From assembly GCA_937895515.1 (NCBI GenBank), contig CALAYS010000077.1, positions 62,001-126,000 of the forward strand: a DNA stretch of 64,000 nt. Reading direction: 5' to 3'. The notes beneath the pieces were generated by a model. The model was not told the DNA's origin. It saw only the letters and a list, made by a program, of their open reading frames with translations, and ran no database searches. The position numbers and the translations under genes were made by a program. The stretch comes from an uncultured bacterium. Lineage in GTDB: Bacteria > Patescibacteriota > Minisyncoccia > Phycocordibacterales > UBA9973. Of the stretch, positions 28,099-36,117 are shown in pieces; the first letter of the stretch is position 1; each line of letters begins with the position of its first letter.

Positions 28099-29291
28099 CG
28101 TGTTATTAAATAGTGGTCGCTAATCACTACCCAGCTTTCGCTGCTATATATTTCTATACAGACTAGACTATATCATTATCCTTCATTTAGGATATTTCCT
28201 ATTTCGGGCAGCTTTGCCCTACACCATTCACATGGTTAGTCGTTGAACCTTCCGCAAGCAATGTAATTGCGTAGCGGCTTGGCTGCTGATTGCCCAATTC
28301 TTTTATTTTTCAAGCATTTACGTTTACACTTTAATGTTCCGCTTTAGCAAAAAGACTCTAAGGGGTTTCCAGCAATTAAGGAAATTTTCACCTACAAATT
28401 ACTCTGTAGGGCGGCTTTGCCTATTTTTATGTATATTACTTAATTGACATTTTTTAGTACAAAAAGTTTTTGGCTTATATCTTTTATAGATAAAGTTCAA
28501 GCCACAATTTGGACACACAGCATTAATATTGACAACACTTGACATATTAGCAGATCTACACAGTCCAGCATTTGATCTGTTTCCTGACCTAATTGTATCA
28601 AATTTTATTTTTTTACGGGGCATAAAAATATTTGCATCTTTATATAAAAAATCTCTTATCTTTTCAAGATTCTTTGTACCAGACCATCTAATCATATATA
28701 TTTCAACATTGCCATTACCAATTTTAGTAAAAATCTTTGATGGACTTATACCACAATTATCAGACAAATAATTTGAAACAAAAGCAGCATGATCATAGTA
28801 GTTAAATAAAATATAAAACGTACCTGGCACCGCACAATCATTTATATGGAGATGATTGTCTGCATATCTTGAATCAATAGAAATACAACCATCGCCATCA
28901 AATAATCCCCTAATAAAATGTCTCATATAAGCACATTCAATATTTGGAAAAATACTTTTCTGAACATCTGTGTGTTTTAAAATATTATTAACTTCCTTTA
29001 CAAAGGAAAAACAATATTGACCCTTAGTAGAGTATCTATTTATAGATGGAGCAATATATCTAAGTGGCCTTTCTATACCAATAGTATTTTTTACAACTTC
29101 AAGGTATTCCTTGTCATCTTCTTGGAGCGATATTGATGGGTTGGTCTTGCCAAAATGGCCATCTGCAAACAAAAGCCCAAAAACATAAGCTTTATCTTGT
29201 GTGTCTATATTTAAAAAGTAATTACCATACATATTTTTCTCCTTATTTTGTAATTATGCAAGCATAATACATTAAGGATTAAGGCTTGTCA
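28099..29291 (-). ncRNA. Group I intron in dnaE PHP domain, after SDHG (1,193 nt)
   Basis: Exon 1 ends GAT CAC GGT; the intron ends ...AACACG and exon 2 starts TTA ATG TCT. The P7 pair is visible: GACTATATC (28165-28175 region) with TAGTCGTTGAACC (28238-28250) on the + strand. The insertion is directly after the conserved PHP DHG motif. The exact 3' boundary could shift by one codon. It carries a LAGLIDADG gene near its 5' end. Confidence 0.83.
28399..29232 (-). CDS. LAGLIDADG homing endonuclease in dnaE intron
   Basis: A 277-residue endonuclease with two LAGLIDADG motifs: YVFGLLFADGHFG near residue 16 and HFIRGLFDGDGCI near residue 108. The C-terminus adds a four-cysteine, zinc-finger-like tail (CPNCGLNF ... 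KTFCTKKCQL), unusual compared with the other LAGLIDADG protein here, which has an N-terminal HTH instead. RBS GGAG lies a few bases before the ATG (plus strand ctcctt at 29239-29244). Expected to cut the PHP DHG codons of intronless polymerase genes. Confidence 0.84.
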   Translation of the reverse strand: MYGNYFLNIDTQDKAYVFGLLFADGHFGKTNPSISLQEDDKEYLEVVKNTIGIERPLRYIAPSINRYSTKGQYCFSFVKEVNNILKHTDVQKSIFPNIECAYMRHFIRGLFDGDGCISIDSRYADNHLHINDCAVPGTFYILFNYYDHAAFVSNYLSDNCGISPSKIFTKIGNGNVEIYMIRWSGTKNLEKIRDFLYKDANIFMPRKKIKFDTIRSGNRSNAGLCRSANMSSVVNINAVCPNCGLNFIYKRYKPKTFCTKKCQLSNIHKNRQSRPTE

Positions 29292-29459
29292 ACCGTGATC
29301 AGAAAAGCAAACACCTCTCATTCCCATGGCCTTTGCCCTAATGACATAATCTTCAATATCTGAAAATCCATCAAGAGGAGAAGCAATTCGACAGTGAGCA
29401 TGTAAGTTTGTATACATGCCAATATCACTTTCTAAAATATCATTATTATAATCAGTCAT
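29292..29459 (-). CDS. dnaE: DNA polymerase III alpha (DnaE-type), exon 1
   Basis: 56 codons, too short to stand out alone, giving the N-terminal PHP block: YTNLHAHCRIASPLDGFSDIEDYVIRAKAMGMRGVCFSDHG. This is the canonical first metal-binding motif (H-x-H ... DGF ... TDHG-like) of DnaE polymerases. Start at the ATG at 29459, which lies just after the preceding gene's stop. With exons 2 and 3 it makes a 444-residue first polypeptide. Confidence 0.88.
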
Positions 29460-29462
29460 AAC

Positions 29463-29873
29463 TTATGAACCAAAAACACCATATCCGCCAATAGCAAAAG
29501 TACCAGCTTCTTCAAGTTTATTAAAAGTATATTCACTACAGATACGTCTCAATATAGCAAGATATATATTAAAATAATCAGAAGGAGCAGAATAAGAATA
29601 TGTAGATGGCGATCTATTATCTTGACAAAGAAATTGTTCAACTTGATCAAAAATGTTAAGTTCTGTTTTAAGAATTGTAACAAATTCCTCACTAAGAAAG
29701 AAGCACTCATACTCTTCAGAAAGAGCATCCATTCCATAATCTAAAACTTTTTCATTTAAAGAATACATTTCTGCAGGAGGACAATCGGTAACAAGATAAT
29801 AGAGATCAGTCATAGAATGACCGTCTCCAGAATCATCACCAAGCACAAAAGCATAATTATATTGTTTTGACAT
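29463..29873 (-). CDS. Hypothetical protein
   Basis: A 136-residue acidic protein with many aromatic residues (LDYGMDALSEEYECFFLSEEFVTIL; YSYSAPSDYFNIYLAILRRIC) and a glycine-rich end (FAIGGYGVFGS). No membrane segment or catalytic motif. It lies between HU and the first polymerase exon, 3 nt before the latter's ATG, so the two are probably co-translated. Function unknown. Confidence 0.6.
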   Translation of the reverse strand: MSKQYNYAFVLGDDSGDGHSMTDLYYLVTDCPPAEMYSLNEKVLDYGMDALSEEYECFFLSEEFVTILKTELNIFDQVEQFLCQDNRSPSTYSYSAPSDYFNIYLAILRRICSEYTFNKLEEAGTFAIGGYGVFGS

Positions 29874-29884
29874 TGTGTAAATCC

Positions 29885-30184
29885 TTATTCGGTAAATTGA
29901 GGAAGAGGACCGCCAGCAACATCTCTTTTAATGTTAGAGGCAAATCTTACCTTGGGAGCATTACGAGCAGGAACATTAATTGCCTCACCATTCTGAGGAT
30001 TTCTACAAACTCTTTCATTTTTATAAACAGATGTAAAAGTACCAAGTCCAGGAACTCTAAATTGACCATGAGCAATCATAGTATTATTAATGGTATTTAT
30101 AAGAGCACCAAACACTCTTCTCGTCTTTGCCTTGGAAAGACCTTGTGCTGCAGCAACTTCTGCAACCAATTCTTGCATATTCAT
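29885..30184 (-). CDS. HU/IHF-family DNA-binding protein
   Basis: A 99-residue nucleoid-type protein. The helical N-terminus (MQELVAEVAAAQGLSKAKTRRVFGALINTINN) is the HU dimerisation region; the middle has RVPGLGTF and the DNA-binding arm RNPQNGEAINVPARNAPKVRFAS follows, with the proline position kept. The tail carries extra residues (KRDVAGGPLPQFTE). Probably compacts phage DNA or assists replication initiation; two methionines at the start make either usable. Confidence 0.92.
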   Translation of the reverse strand: MNMQELVAEVAAAQGLSKAKTRRVFGALINTINNTMIAHGQFRVPGLGTFTSVYKNERVCRNPQNGEAINVPARNAPKVRFASNIKRDVAGGPLPQFTE

Positions 30185-30196
30185 TTTTTTATTTCC

Positions 30197-30469
30197 TTAA
30201 TCTTTATAAACTAAATCAAGACCATGTTCATAAAGAACATCTCTAACTAGTGAATCTTTATTTTGGGCCATAGCTGTTAACAGTATATACATGGCAGCAT
30301 CTGGAGAAGTATAAATTAAACTTGAGCCAGTTATACTAACAATATGCCCCTCTGGGCTTATGGCGGAACACAGATTATCATCTGGTGCTTTTTGATTAAT
30401 AATATCGACAATAGACTCGCATCCATCCGACTCTATCACTTCATCATAATAAGCTTCCAAATCATGCAT
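30197..30469 (-). CDS. Small hypothetical protein
   Basis: A 90-residue protein from the ATG at 30469, which overlaps the MazG-like gene's stop (ATGCATGA); an in-frame extension upstream would overlap that gene further and is unlikely. Sequence is acidic and mixed alpha/beta (HIVSITGSSLIYTSPDAAMYILLTAMA). It lies just upstream of the HU gene. No family recognised. Confidence 0.58.
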   Translation of the reverse strand: MHDLEAYYDEVIESDGCESIVDIINQKAPDDNLCSAISPEGHIVSITGSSLIYTSPDAAMYILLTAMAQNKDSLVRDVLYEHGLDLVYKD

Positions 30470-30956
30470 TTTGAGCGTCCTGAGTAAAGCCATAAGATGC
30501 AAGAACGCTTTCAAGATCTGGTGGAGAATAAAGATCACTCTTCATAACCTTGCCATCTTCTCTAAACATTGGTCTTCCATCTGCATCCAGCTTAGACATA
30601 TTTGATCTATGAACTTCTCTGAAAGTGGCATCAAGTGGTATGCCAAATACAGCAGCAGTTCCATTATTAATATATTCAATATCAGTAAGAGCATCTGCTA
30701 CATCAACAAGATTGACATGGAAAGATGAATCATCAAGAGCTTCAATGAAAGAATTGATCTGCTTAAAATGAATATTGACCAACTTTTGAGACTGTCTATT
30801 CATTGTCGCAAAAAAAAGTTCTTCTAGTTCTTCAAGAGCAAGCTTTAGTCTAAGTTTGATTGTAGATGCATCAATAGCATCAGTTGGAGTATCAGAATAT
30901 GGCTGTTGAAACACACGCATAAACTGTTTTACACTTTGTAAATTAGTAATTGACAT
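30462..30956 (-). CDS. MazG-like nucleoside triphosphate pyrophosphohydrolase
   Basis: A 164-residue all-alpha NTP-pyrophosphatase. The metal-binding core shows LRLKLALEELEEL near residue 35 (E-x-x-E) and VDVADALTDIEYI near residue 94 (D...D), followed by the family tail FREVHRSNMSKLDADGRPMF, typical of phage and bacterial MazG-like enzymes. It hydrolyses NTPs or dNTPs to monophosphates, so it may clean the nucleotide pool or lower alarmone signalling. Second dNTP-trimming candidate in the window besides the DUF5664 protein. Confidence 0.85.
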   Translation of the reverse strand: MSITNLQSVKQFMRVFQQPYSDTPTDAIDASTIKLRLKLALEELEELFFATMNRQSQKLVNIHFKQINSFIEALDDSSFHVNLVDVADALTDIEYINNGTAAVFGIPLDATFREVHRSNMSKLDADGRPMFREDGKVMKSDLYSPPDLESVLASYGFTQDAQNA

Positions 30957-30964
30957 AAATATCC

Positions 30965-31609
30965 TTAGTCAAAATTTTTATATTTATCCATATCTTTAAT
31001 ATGTTCATGATCTTCATCTGTAAGTTCAACAACATCTCTGTGTATTGGAACATCTATTCCAAACTCTTCCTTAAGATAATCCATATTAAGTTTATAATTG
31101 TGTTTGCTACGTTCTTGCCACTTAGATATTGCTTCACTGCAATGATCAAAAACTTGCTTCCATGTCCAATGGGAATTTATCTGCTTGATATGTTTTCTAA
31201 CAAACTTATCATCGCCAATAGCAATTGCTCTCCCATAGTGCTTAGACTTATGGCAAGAAGGACATAATGCTATAAGGCCCAAAAGAGTTTGGTGTCTATT
31301 TTCATCATCGTAATGCCATATCTCATGAGCTTCAACACGATGCTTTCTGCCTTGAAGTTTTCCATGCATGCCACAGATTTCACAATTAAAGCCAGCTCTT
31401 TTATAGCACCATTCTTTAATCTTGTCCCAATCAGAAGCTTTTACGTGATCACGAACATTAGATCCCCATGCAGTTTTTGGAACCATCTCGGTAAGTAAAT
31501 CAGGCTTCTTATGTCTAACTTGATGTGGATGATCAGAGGTATTAGTATGTCCATCAGGAACAATATATTCAGTCTTAAACCGAATTAAACTTTTAGACTT
31601 CGGGGGCAT
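30965..31609 (-). CDS. HNH endonuclease
   Basis: A 214-residue HNH nuclease: zinc-holding CEICG near residue 75, VEAHEIWHYDDE with the HxxxxH-type H-E core at about 90-101, and ALCPSCHKSKH completing the motif. The overlap of 17 nt with the recA 3' exon suggests that it is a free-standing mobile endonuclease next to an intron-containing target gene, but it may also act in DNA processing. No HTH or NUMOD domain is evident. Confidence 0.85.
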   Translation of the reverse strand: MPPKSKSLIRFKTEYIVPDGHTNTSDHPHQVRHKKPDLLTEMVPKTAWGSNVRDHVKASDWDKIKEWCYKRAGFNCEICGMHGKLQGRKHRVEAHEIWHYDDENRHQTLLGLIALCPSCHKSKHYGRAIAIGDDKFVRKHIKQINSHWTWKQVFDHCSEAISKWQERSKHNYKLNMDYLKEEFGIDVPIHRDVVELTDEDHEHIKDMDKYKNFD

Positions 31610-32009
31610 CGTCTTCTACTTCCTCGACAATATCAAGAATATTGCCAACAGGAGTATTAAATGTCTTATCATAGAGAGCATCATAATCCTCCTTATTTTC
31701 TCTGTAATATGCTATACAAGCAGCTTTACCATTCCATCTTATTTCTTGTTCAGTACCCTTATTAAGATAAGACCAGGCACCACTGGCATAAATCACTCCA
31801 GTCTTATAAGCAACCTCAACAGTTTCTCTTATTGCATCAAATCCAATACCGAAAAATAGAGAAGTTTCAATAACGCCGAATGGAATTCCAACCTTATTCT
31901 TTATGATTCTGTATTCGACTTCTTGACCAATAGGGATTTCTTTTTGAAGTATAGGGCCTGTCTTTCTAACTCTTATTCTAACAGAGTGAAAAAATGGAAG
32001 TGTTTTACC
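31593..32009 (-). CDS. recA: RecA-type recombinase, 3' exon
   Basis: 139 codons beginning GGT AAA ACA at the splice site; the joined reading NPETVSG/GKTLPFFHSVRIRVRKTG restores the RecA L2-adjacent block. It goes on to IGQEVEYRIIKNKVGIPFG and ends in an acidic tail (VEEVEDDAPEV), as in many RecA proteins. Total spliced length is 348 residues, normal for RecA. The apparent ATG at 32021 belongs to intron sequence. Confidence 0.9.
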   Translation of the reverse strand, partial: GKTLPFFHSVRIRVRKTGPILQKEIPIGQEVEYRIIKNKVGIPFGVIETSLFFGIGFDAIRETVEVAYKTGVIYASGAWSYLNKGTEQEIRWNGKAACIAYYRENKEDYDALYDKTFNTPVGNILDIVEEVEDDAPEV

Positions 32010-33134
32010 CTTTGTGTTCAAATAGAGTCGTTAATTCTATTCCGCTCGATACCATTATACGAGCTGCTTTATATTTCTATAAAGACCAGACTATATCACC
32101 ATCTTAAATAAATAAGATGCCTTGCGCTTCGAGCCACTTGGCCCTACTCCCAGTCACGGGATAGTCGTTGCACTTTAAAAAATCTACTTATATAGATTTA
32201 ATCTTAGCTCAGGATTGTCTTCGTCGTTACACGCTAAGAGTTTCCCTGAGTTCACAAGGTTATCATTTAGAGATCACTCTCTAAAGGGGCAGTATTCTTA
32301 TATAAAAAATTAAATATTTCAATTTTGACTTTTTCAAAATTATCTTTAATATCTTTTTCCCAAATTACAAGCAAATCAAAATTATGATTTTTATATAATT
32401 TATACTTAATAAGATCTCTTGTGACATGTCTAACCTGAATATCATTTAATTCTTCGAATTTATATATTTTAGGATTTCCATGCCAATAATCACCATTTAC
32501 TTCTATAATTTTATTACCAATTAAAAAGTCTGGTGTTGCGCTGATATTATTAAGCTTTTTATTATAAATATAATCAATATTTAAAGAGTCTAGATAAGTT
32601 GAAACAAGTATTTCTATACTCGTAGGACCTCTAACTTGGCTGCTACTCTTAAAAAGATTTAATTTGTGTCTTATATTACACACCTGATGATCTTTAATAT
32701 TAAGGATATTTGCAATTTCAATGTCTGTTTTTATTAAATAATTATTTTTAATAAATTCATCATGGGAATCATCTAATCTTGTAAAATTAATACAAGTTAA
32801 ATTAAGTTCCCATAGTTTTGTAGACAAAGCCTGAATGCTTCTGCCTGGCAAAAGATTGACTAAATCACTTCGGCTCATTAGTTTGCAATTATCTTTAATT
32901 ATTTGAATTTCCGCATCAGTCCACTTAGGAGACATATTTGCCAAGTTCATTCTATTAATCATATGTGTAATTGATTTTTCTGTTCTATTAAGATTTAAAG
33001 ATAAATCTTTTTTAGATAAAAGATGATAATTTTTTTGAAGATATTCAATATCTTCATTTGTCCAATTTTTTTTCATTGTATTACTCCTATAAATTGGGTA
33101 ATACTAAAATAACATTTAATTTAATAAAAGTCAA
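32010..33134 (-). ncRNA. Group I intron in recA (1,125 nt)
   Basis: 5' exon ends TCG GGT, intron begins TTGACTTTT and ends TTTGAACACAAAG, next exon GGT AAA: an in-frame join at NPETVSG/GKT. P7 pairing TAGTCGTTGCACTTT (from 32163) with GACTATATC (about 32089-32097) on the + strand. The end is nearly the same as that of the PDIDTDF dnaE intron. It carries an EDxHD-type endonuclease gene at its 5' side, as known for a Bacillus phage recA intron (I-Bth0305I). Confidence 0.89.
32267..33076 (-). CDS. EDxHD-type homing endonuclease in recA intron
   Basis: A 269-residue protein. Three SANT/HTH-like repeats fill residues 1-150 (WTNEDIEYLQKNYHLLSKKD..., WTDAEIQIIKDNCKLMSRSD..., DDSHDEFIKNNYLIKTDIE...), followed by a Vsr-fold nuclease domain: TSIEILVSTYLDSLNIDY, ATPDFLIGNKIIEVNGDYWHGN, then DLLVIWEKDI. 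This matches the I-Bth0305I family, which also targets recA. RBS-like AGGAG at 33085-33089 (complement) lies a few bases before the start. Confidence 0.82.
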   Translation of the reverse strand: MKKNWTNEDIEYLQKNYHLLSKKDLSLNLNRTEKSITHMINRMNLANMSPKWTDAEIQIIKDNCKLMSRSDLVNLLPGRSIQALSTKLWELNLTCINFTRLDDSHDEFIKNNYLIKTDIEIANILNIKDHQVCNIRHKLNLFKSSSQVRGPTSIEILVSTYLDSLNIDYIYNKKLNNISATPDFLIGNKIIEVNGDYWHGNPKIYKFEELNDIQVRHVTRDLIKYKLYKNHNFDLLVIWEKDIKDNFEKVKIEIFNFLYKNTAPLESDL

Positions 33135-33764
33135 ACCCGACACGGTTTCTGGATTGCCCATAAGGACGATCTTATTTCTGGTTTGGTTTATCCATATAAC
33201 AGTTGTGTTTGTATCAGATGCTGCAGTATGAATGCGGCTAGCACTCTTACCCAGTACACGAGCAAGAGCACCCATGGTGTCTTCATCAATGCCTTTTTCG
33301 AGTTGAGACTTGGTCATTAATCCGCCAACAGAATCAAAGCATACAACACTAAATAATCCAGACTCACAGAATTGAAGCAATATTTCAAGGGCCTCTTCTG
33401 CCGAACCTGGTTGGGATAACATAAACTTATCAGGATCAGTATCAAGACCTAATTGATTTGCATAAGAGATATTAATAGCATGCTCAACATCTATAAAACC
33501 AACAAGTTGATCAGGGAATTCTTTCTGAAACTGAGCCATAGTTATCTGGGCAGTTGTAGTTTTACCACTTGATTCATCACCATATATTTCTATAAAACGA
33601 CCACGTGGAATACCACCACCAATACCAGCATCCAAAAGAGGGGATCCAGAACTGACAAATTCAATATTTATCTTTTCGTGATCAACAACAACACCTTCAC
33701 CAAACTTCTTTTTTAAACCAGCTTTAAGGCTAGATAAAGCCTTTTTCTTTTCTTCAGGAGTCAT
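33135..33764 (-). CDS. recA: RecA-type recombinase, 5' exon
   Basis: 210 codons: GSPLLDAGIGGGIPRGRFIEIYGDESSGKTT with Walker A near residue 68, VGFIDVEHAI, VVCFDSVGGLM (Walker B), GALARVLGKSASRI and WINQTRNKIVLMGNPETVSG at the splice junction. It is bacterial RecA-like rather than UvsX-like in these blocks. It would drive homologous recombination and recombination-primed replication with the Cas4-like nuclease and RuvC-like resolvase. Its start overlaps the previous gene by 11 nt. Confidence 0.93.
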
Positions 33765-34317
33765 TAATTTCCTTTTTATATATTTTCCAACGTTTTTGAT
33801 CTATACCAGCAACCATATTTAAGATATACAAATCGTAATTAATATCTAAAAATTGAAGCAAAATAGAAGTGTCATCGACTATTGATCTTATAAAATTAAG
33901 ATCAGATATTCTATCAATAGTTAATTTAGGAATGCCAATATTTAAACCAATTATATCAAAATAGTTTTGATCAGATATAAATATCTTAATATCGTACATG
34001 TACAGTAGATTAAGAAGTCTACAATCTACCAAGGCAGTATCAGAATACTTGCTATACATATAATCAATAATCAAATAAGTAATATTAATGGTAGAAATTG
34101 GCAAATGATTCATACGATAGTTATTCAATACAACTTTTCTAAAAATATCTACGAACGATTCAGGCAAATTAAAATCCGAACAAGTAGCACTTATAAAATC
34201 AATAAATGATCTTTGATTAGTAAAAATTGTACCAAAATCAAAACCATCAGAACAAATTGCATCTATTAATAAATCTTGTTGATTTAAAAAATCAGATACA
34301 TAAATAACTTTATCCAT
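33754..34317 (-). CDS. Hypothetical protein upstream of recA
   Basis: A 187-residue protein, rich in I, L, Y and D, probably alpha/beta (VIYVSDFLNQQDLLIDAIC..., LLNLLYMYDIKIFISDQNYFDIIGLNIG). No motif, signal peptide or membrane helix. It overlaps recA by 11 nt and nearly touches the gene before it, so expression is tied to recA. A mediator-type role would fit the position but is not supported by sequence. Confidence 0.58.
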   Translation of the reverse strand: MDKVIYVSDFLNQQDLLIDAICSDGFDFGTIFTNQRSFIDFISATCSDFNLPESFVDIFRKVVLNNYRMNHLPISTINITYLIIDYMYSKYSDTALVDCRLLNLLYMYDIKIFISDQNYFDIIGLNIGIPKLTIDRISDLNFIRSIVDDTSILLQFLDINYDLYILNMVAGIDQKRWKIYKKEINDS

Positions 34318-34318
34318 A

Positions 34319-34807
34319 TTAGTTCCTTATTAAATAATTAATACTAGAAAGTCTTGAATCAAGTAAATACATTTTATCATGATAGGTTTTCCAGAAATCA
34401 AGAAAAAGCTCAGATATTTTCATTGCATGAAATTCAGAAGAGCATCTTATCATTGCCATCTTCTCAACAGATTCCATACCCGGAACCTTTTTATTATCAG
34501 CAATAATTTTATCAACTATTTCTTTTTGTTTTGCCTTTAGCTTAGTTTGATAAGTAGAAGAAGCTAACGTAAAAGAAGCTCTAGCTATAGCAAGATTTCT
34601 CATAATAATTTCATTAACTTCAATATATTTAATATTAAATCTTTGAGCTTCTACTGGTGTAGGGTTCTCATGCAATCCTGGATATGAAACAATATCATCC
34701 CATTCGGAAAGAGTTTTACCCCTAAACTTAATACCATCCACAACAATGTCAATATTAGTTTCAACAGCCGGCATTACGTCAATTATATATTCAGCAATAT
34801 CACTCAT
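34319..34807 (-). CDS. Hypothetical protein, helical
   Basis: A 162-residue protein from the ATG at 34807 (MSDIAEYIIDVM), which overlaps the previous stop as ATGAGTGA. Long helices with charged faces follow (NLAIARASFTLASSTYQTKLKAKQKEIVDKII ... MAMIRCSSEFHAMKISELFLDFWKTYHDKMYLL), suggesting a coiled-coil or helical bundle. It lies between RuvC-like and RecA genes. No family recognised. Confidence 0.58.
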   Translation of the reverse strand: MSDIAEYIIDVMPAVETNIDIVVDGIKFRGKTLSEWDDIVSYPGLHENPTPVEAQRFNIKYIEVNEIIMRNLAIARASFTLASSTYQTKLKAKQKEIVDKIIADNKKVPGMESVEKMAMIRCSSEFHAMKISELFLDFWKTYHDKMYLLDSRLSSINYLIRN

Positions 34808-35081
34808 CGGAAAATTCCGAAGAGATAGCAATAAGCTTATGGGCTATTATTAACAATTCTAAATATGGAATAGTAGTAGCAGACTTAAGATAAAAAGATT
34901 CAACAGAATAATAATCAAGTGGATCAAGATTATTCAAATCAGGATTAAGAGCAATCATTGGAAGTGATAACCCAAAAAGAAGATTAGATAAATATATTAT
35001 ATACTCTTTAGTTGTTAAGAGTTCACTTGAATTAGATTCAACAAACTCATCAATTTTTTTCTGTATTTTGTTTAGATTCAT
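34800..35081 (-). CDS. Small hypothetical protein, helical
   Basis: A 93-residue, mostly helical acidic protein (MNLNKIQKKIDEFVESNSSELLTTKEYIIYLSNLLFGLSLPMIALNP...). Its start lies inside the end of the RuvC-like gene (32-nt overlap) and its stop overlaps the next gene by 8 nt. Possibly a small partner of one of these recombination-associated proteins. No family recognised. Confidence 0.55.
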   Translation of the reverse strand: MNLNKIQKKIDEFVESNSSELLTTKEYIIYLSNLLFGLSLPMIALNPDLNNLDPLDYYSVESFYLKSATTIPYLELLIIAHKLIAISSEFSDE

Positions 35082-35616
35082 TTATATTCTCCATCATAGA
35101 AGTGGCGTAAGCAATTCCAACAGCAACACTATCAGTTTCATCATTATTATTAAATGTAAAATTATGATAATTAATAACAAACGTTGGCAATTTAGCAGCA
35201 ACTTCTTCCTTTGAGGACTTGCCGCTGCCACCAACTATTTTCTTAACAGAAGATGGAGCTATAACATCAAATTCTATTTTCCTTTTGCTAAGTTCCATTT
35301 TGTACATTCCATTAAGCTCTCCAAGGTGAGCCAAATGACCTATCGAGCCATAGGAATAGTCTTCAAATATGGCAAATGATAACTTAATATTTAAATTAGA
35401 AGATATGTGATCAAGGCAAAACGAAAACATGTCATAAAGAGCATATTTTTTCTTAAATTTAGTTCTATCAGTTTCTCTATTACTTTTCGTAATTAAAGAA
35501 GTTTTGTAGTGAAGTATAAATTTATTATCATCAGTCATAGATAACACAGATATACCAGTACAACTAATTGATGGATCTATGGCAAGAAAATAAATAACAT
35601 CACCAGTATCTGTCAT
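35050..35616 (-). CDS. RuvC-like Holliday junction resolvase
   Basis: A 188-residue RNase H-fold nuclease. The acidic residues are in YFLAIDPSISCTGISVL (first D, residue ~13), FAIFEDYSYG (E/D, ~84) and NNDETDSVAVGIAYA (D's, ~165), the RuvC spacing. It probably resolves branched DNA left by recombination and before packaging. Neighbours are RecA on one side and the RT/ubiquitin-like block on the other. Confidence 0.85.
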   Translation of the reverse strand: MTDTGDVIYFLAIDPSISCTGISVLSMTDDNKFILHYKTSLITKSNRETDRTKFKKKYALYDMFSFCLDHISSNLNIKLSFAIFEDYSYGSIGHLAHLGELNGMYKMELSKRKIEFDVIAPSSVKKIVGGSGKSSKEEVAAKLPTFVINYHNFTFNNNDETDSVAVGIAYATSMMENINESKQNTEKN

Positions 35617-35882
35617 TCACTCTTACCAACGATATTTGCTAGCATACCATTAACTTCTTGTAGATGGGCCAAGATAGCGTTTTGAGAGGCAGAGGTAACA
35701 TTATTGGAATAAAGGTTAAGACCACTAATAACAAGAGCGCCAATCGCCTCGTGAAGCGACCATGTGCCATCTATATCAAATGATAGACTGTTATTTTCAT
35801 CAAGCTTAATTGTGAAAGTTTTTTGATTGTTTATTACAGGAGGAGAAGTCATTGCTTCTTGAGATTCTAATGTTTGATTCAT
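35613..35882 (-). CDS. Small hypothetical protein
   Basis: An 89-residue protein, starting at ATG 35882 (MNQTLESQEAMTSPP) or at ATG 35852; both have weak ribosome sites and overlap the upstream gene by 77 or 47 nt. The beta-rich part TFTIKLDENNSLSFDIDGTWS precedes a helical end (EAIGALVISGLNLYSNN ... LAHLQEVNGMLANIV). Stop overlaps the RuvC-like gene by 4 nt (ATGA). Function unknown. Confidence 0.5.
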   Translation of the reverse strand: MNQTLESQEAMTSPPVINNQKTFTIKLDENNSLSFDIDGTWSLHEAIGALVISGLNLYSNNVTSASQNAILAHLQEVNGMLANIVGKSE

Positions 35883-36117
35883 ATTCGGAAAAATCATAAT
35901 CAAATCTTGATAGACAATTTGGACATTCTTTTTTGTGAAAGAAATATATAATTTCCTTATCAAAAGAGAGCGTACAATTATCGCATGTGATAACAACAGA
36001 TTGTTCTGTTATTTTATTTGTGAAATAACAATCTACATAGTAAATTAATTTTCTACTTATATAGATTGTTAAAGATGTTAAAAAGGTTTTAAGCAATTTC
36101 GCTAAAAATACATTCAT
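35806..36117 (-). CDS. Small zinc-ribbon-like protein
   Basis: A 103-residue basic protein with two CxxC knuckles, CDNC near residue 45 and CPNC near residue 70, spaced as in a zinc ribbon, after a hydrophobic N-terminal stretch (FLAKLLKTFLTSLTIYISRKLIYYV) that could be a membrane anchor. The start overlaps the previous gene as ATGA. Possibly a DNA- or RNA-binding accessory protein. No family recognised. Confidence 0.52.
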   Translation of the reverse strand: MNVFLAKLLKTFLTSLTIYISRKLIYYVDCYFTNKITEQSVVITCDNCTLSFDKEIIYFFHKKECPNCLSRFDYDFSEYESNIRISRSNDFSSCNKQSKNFHN

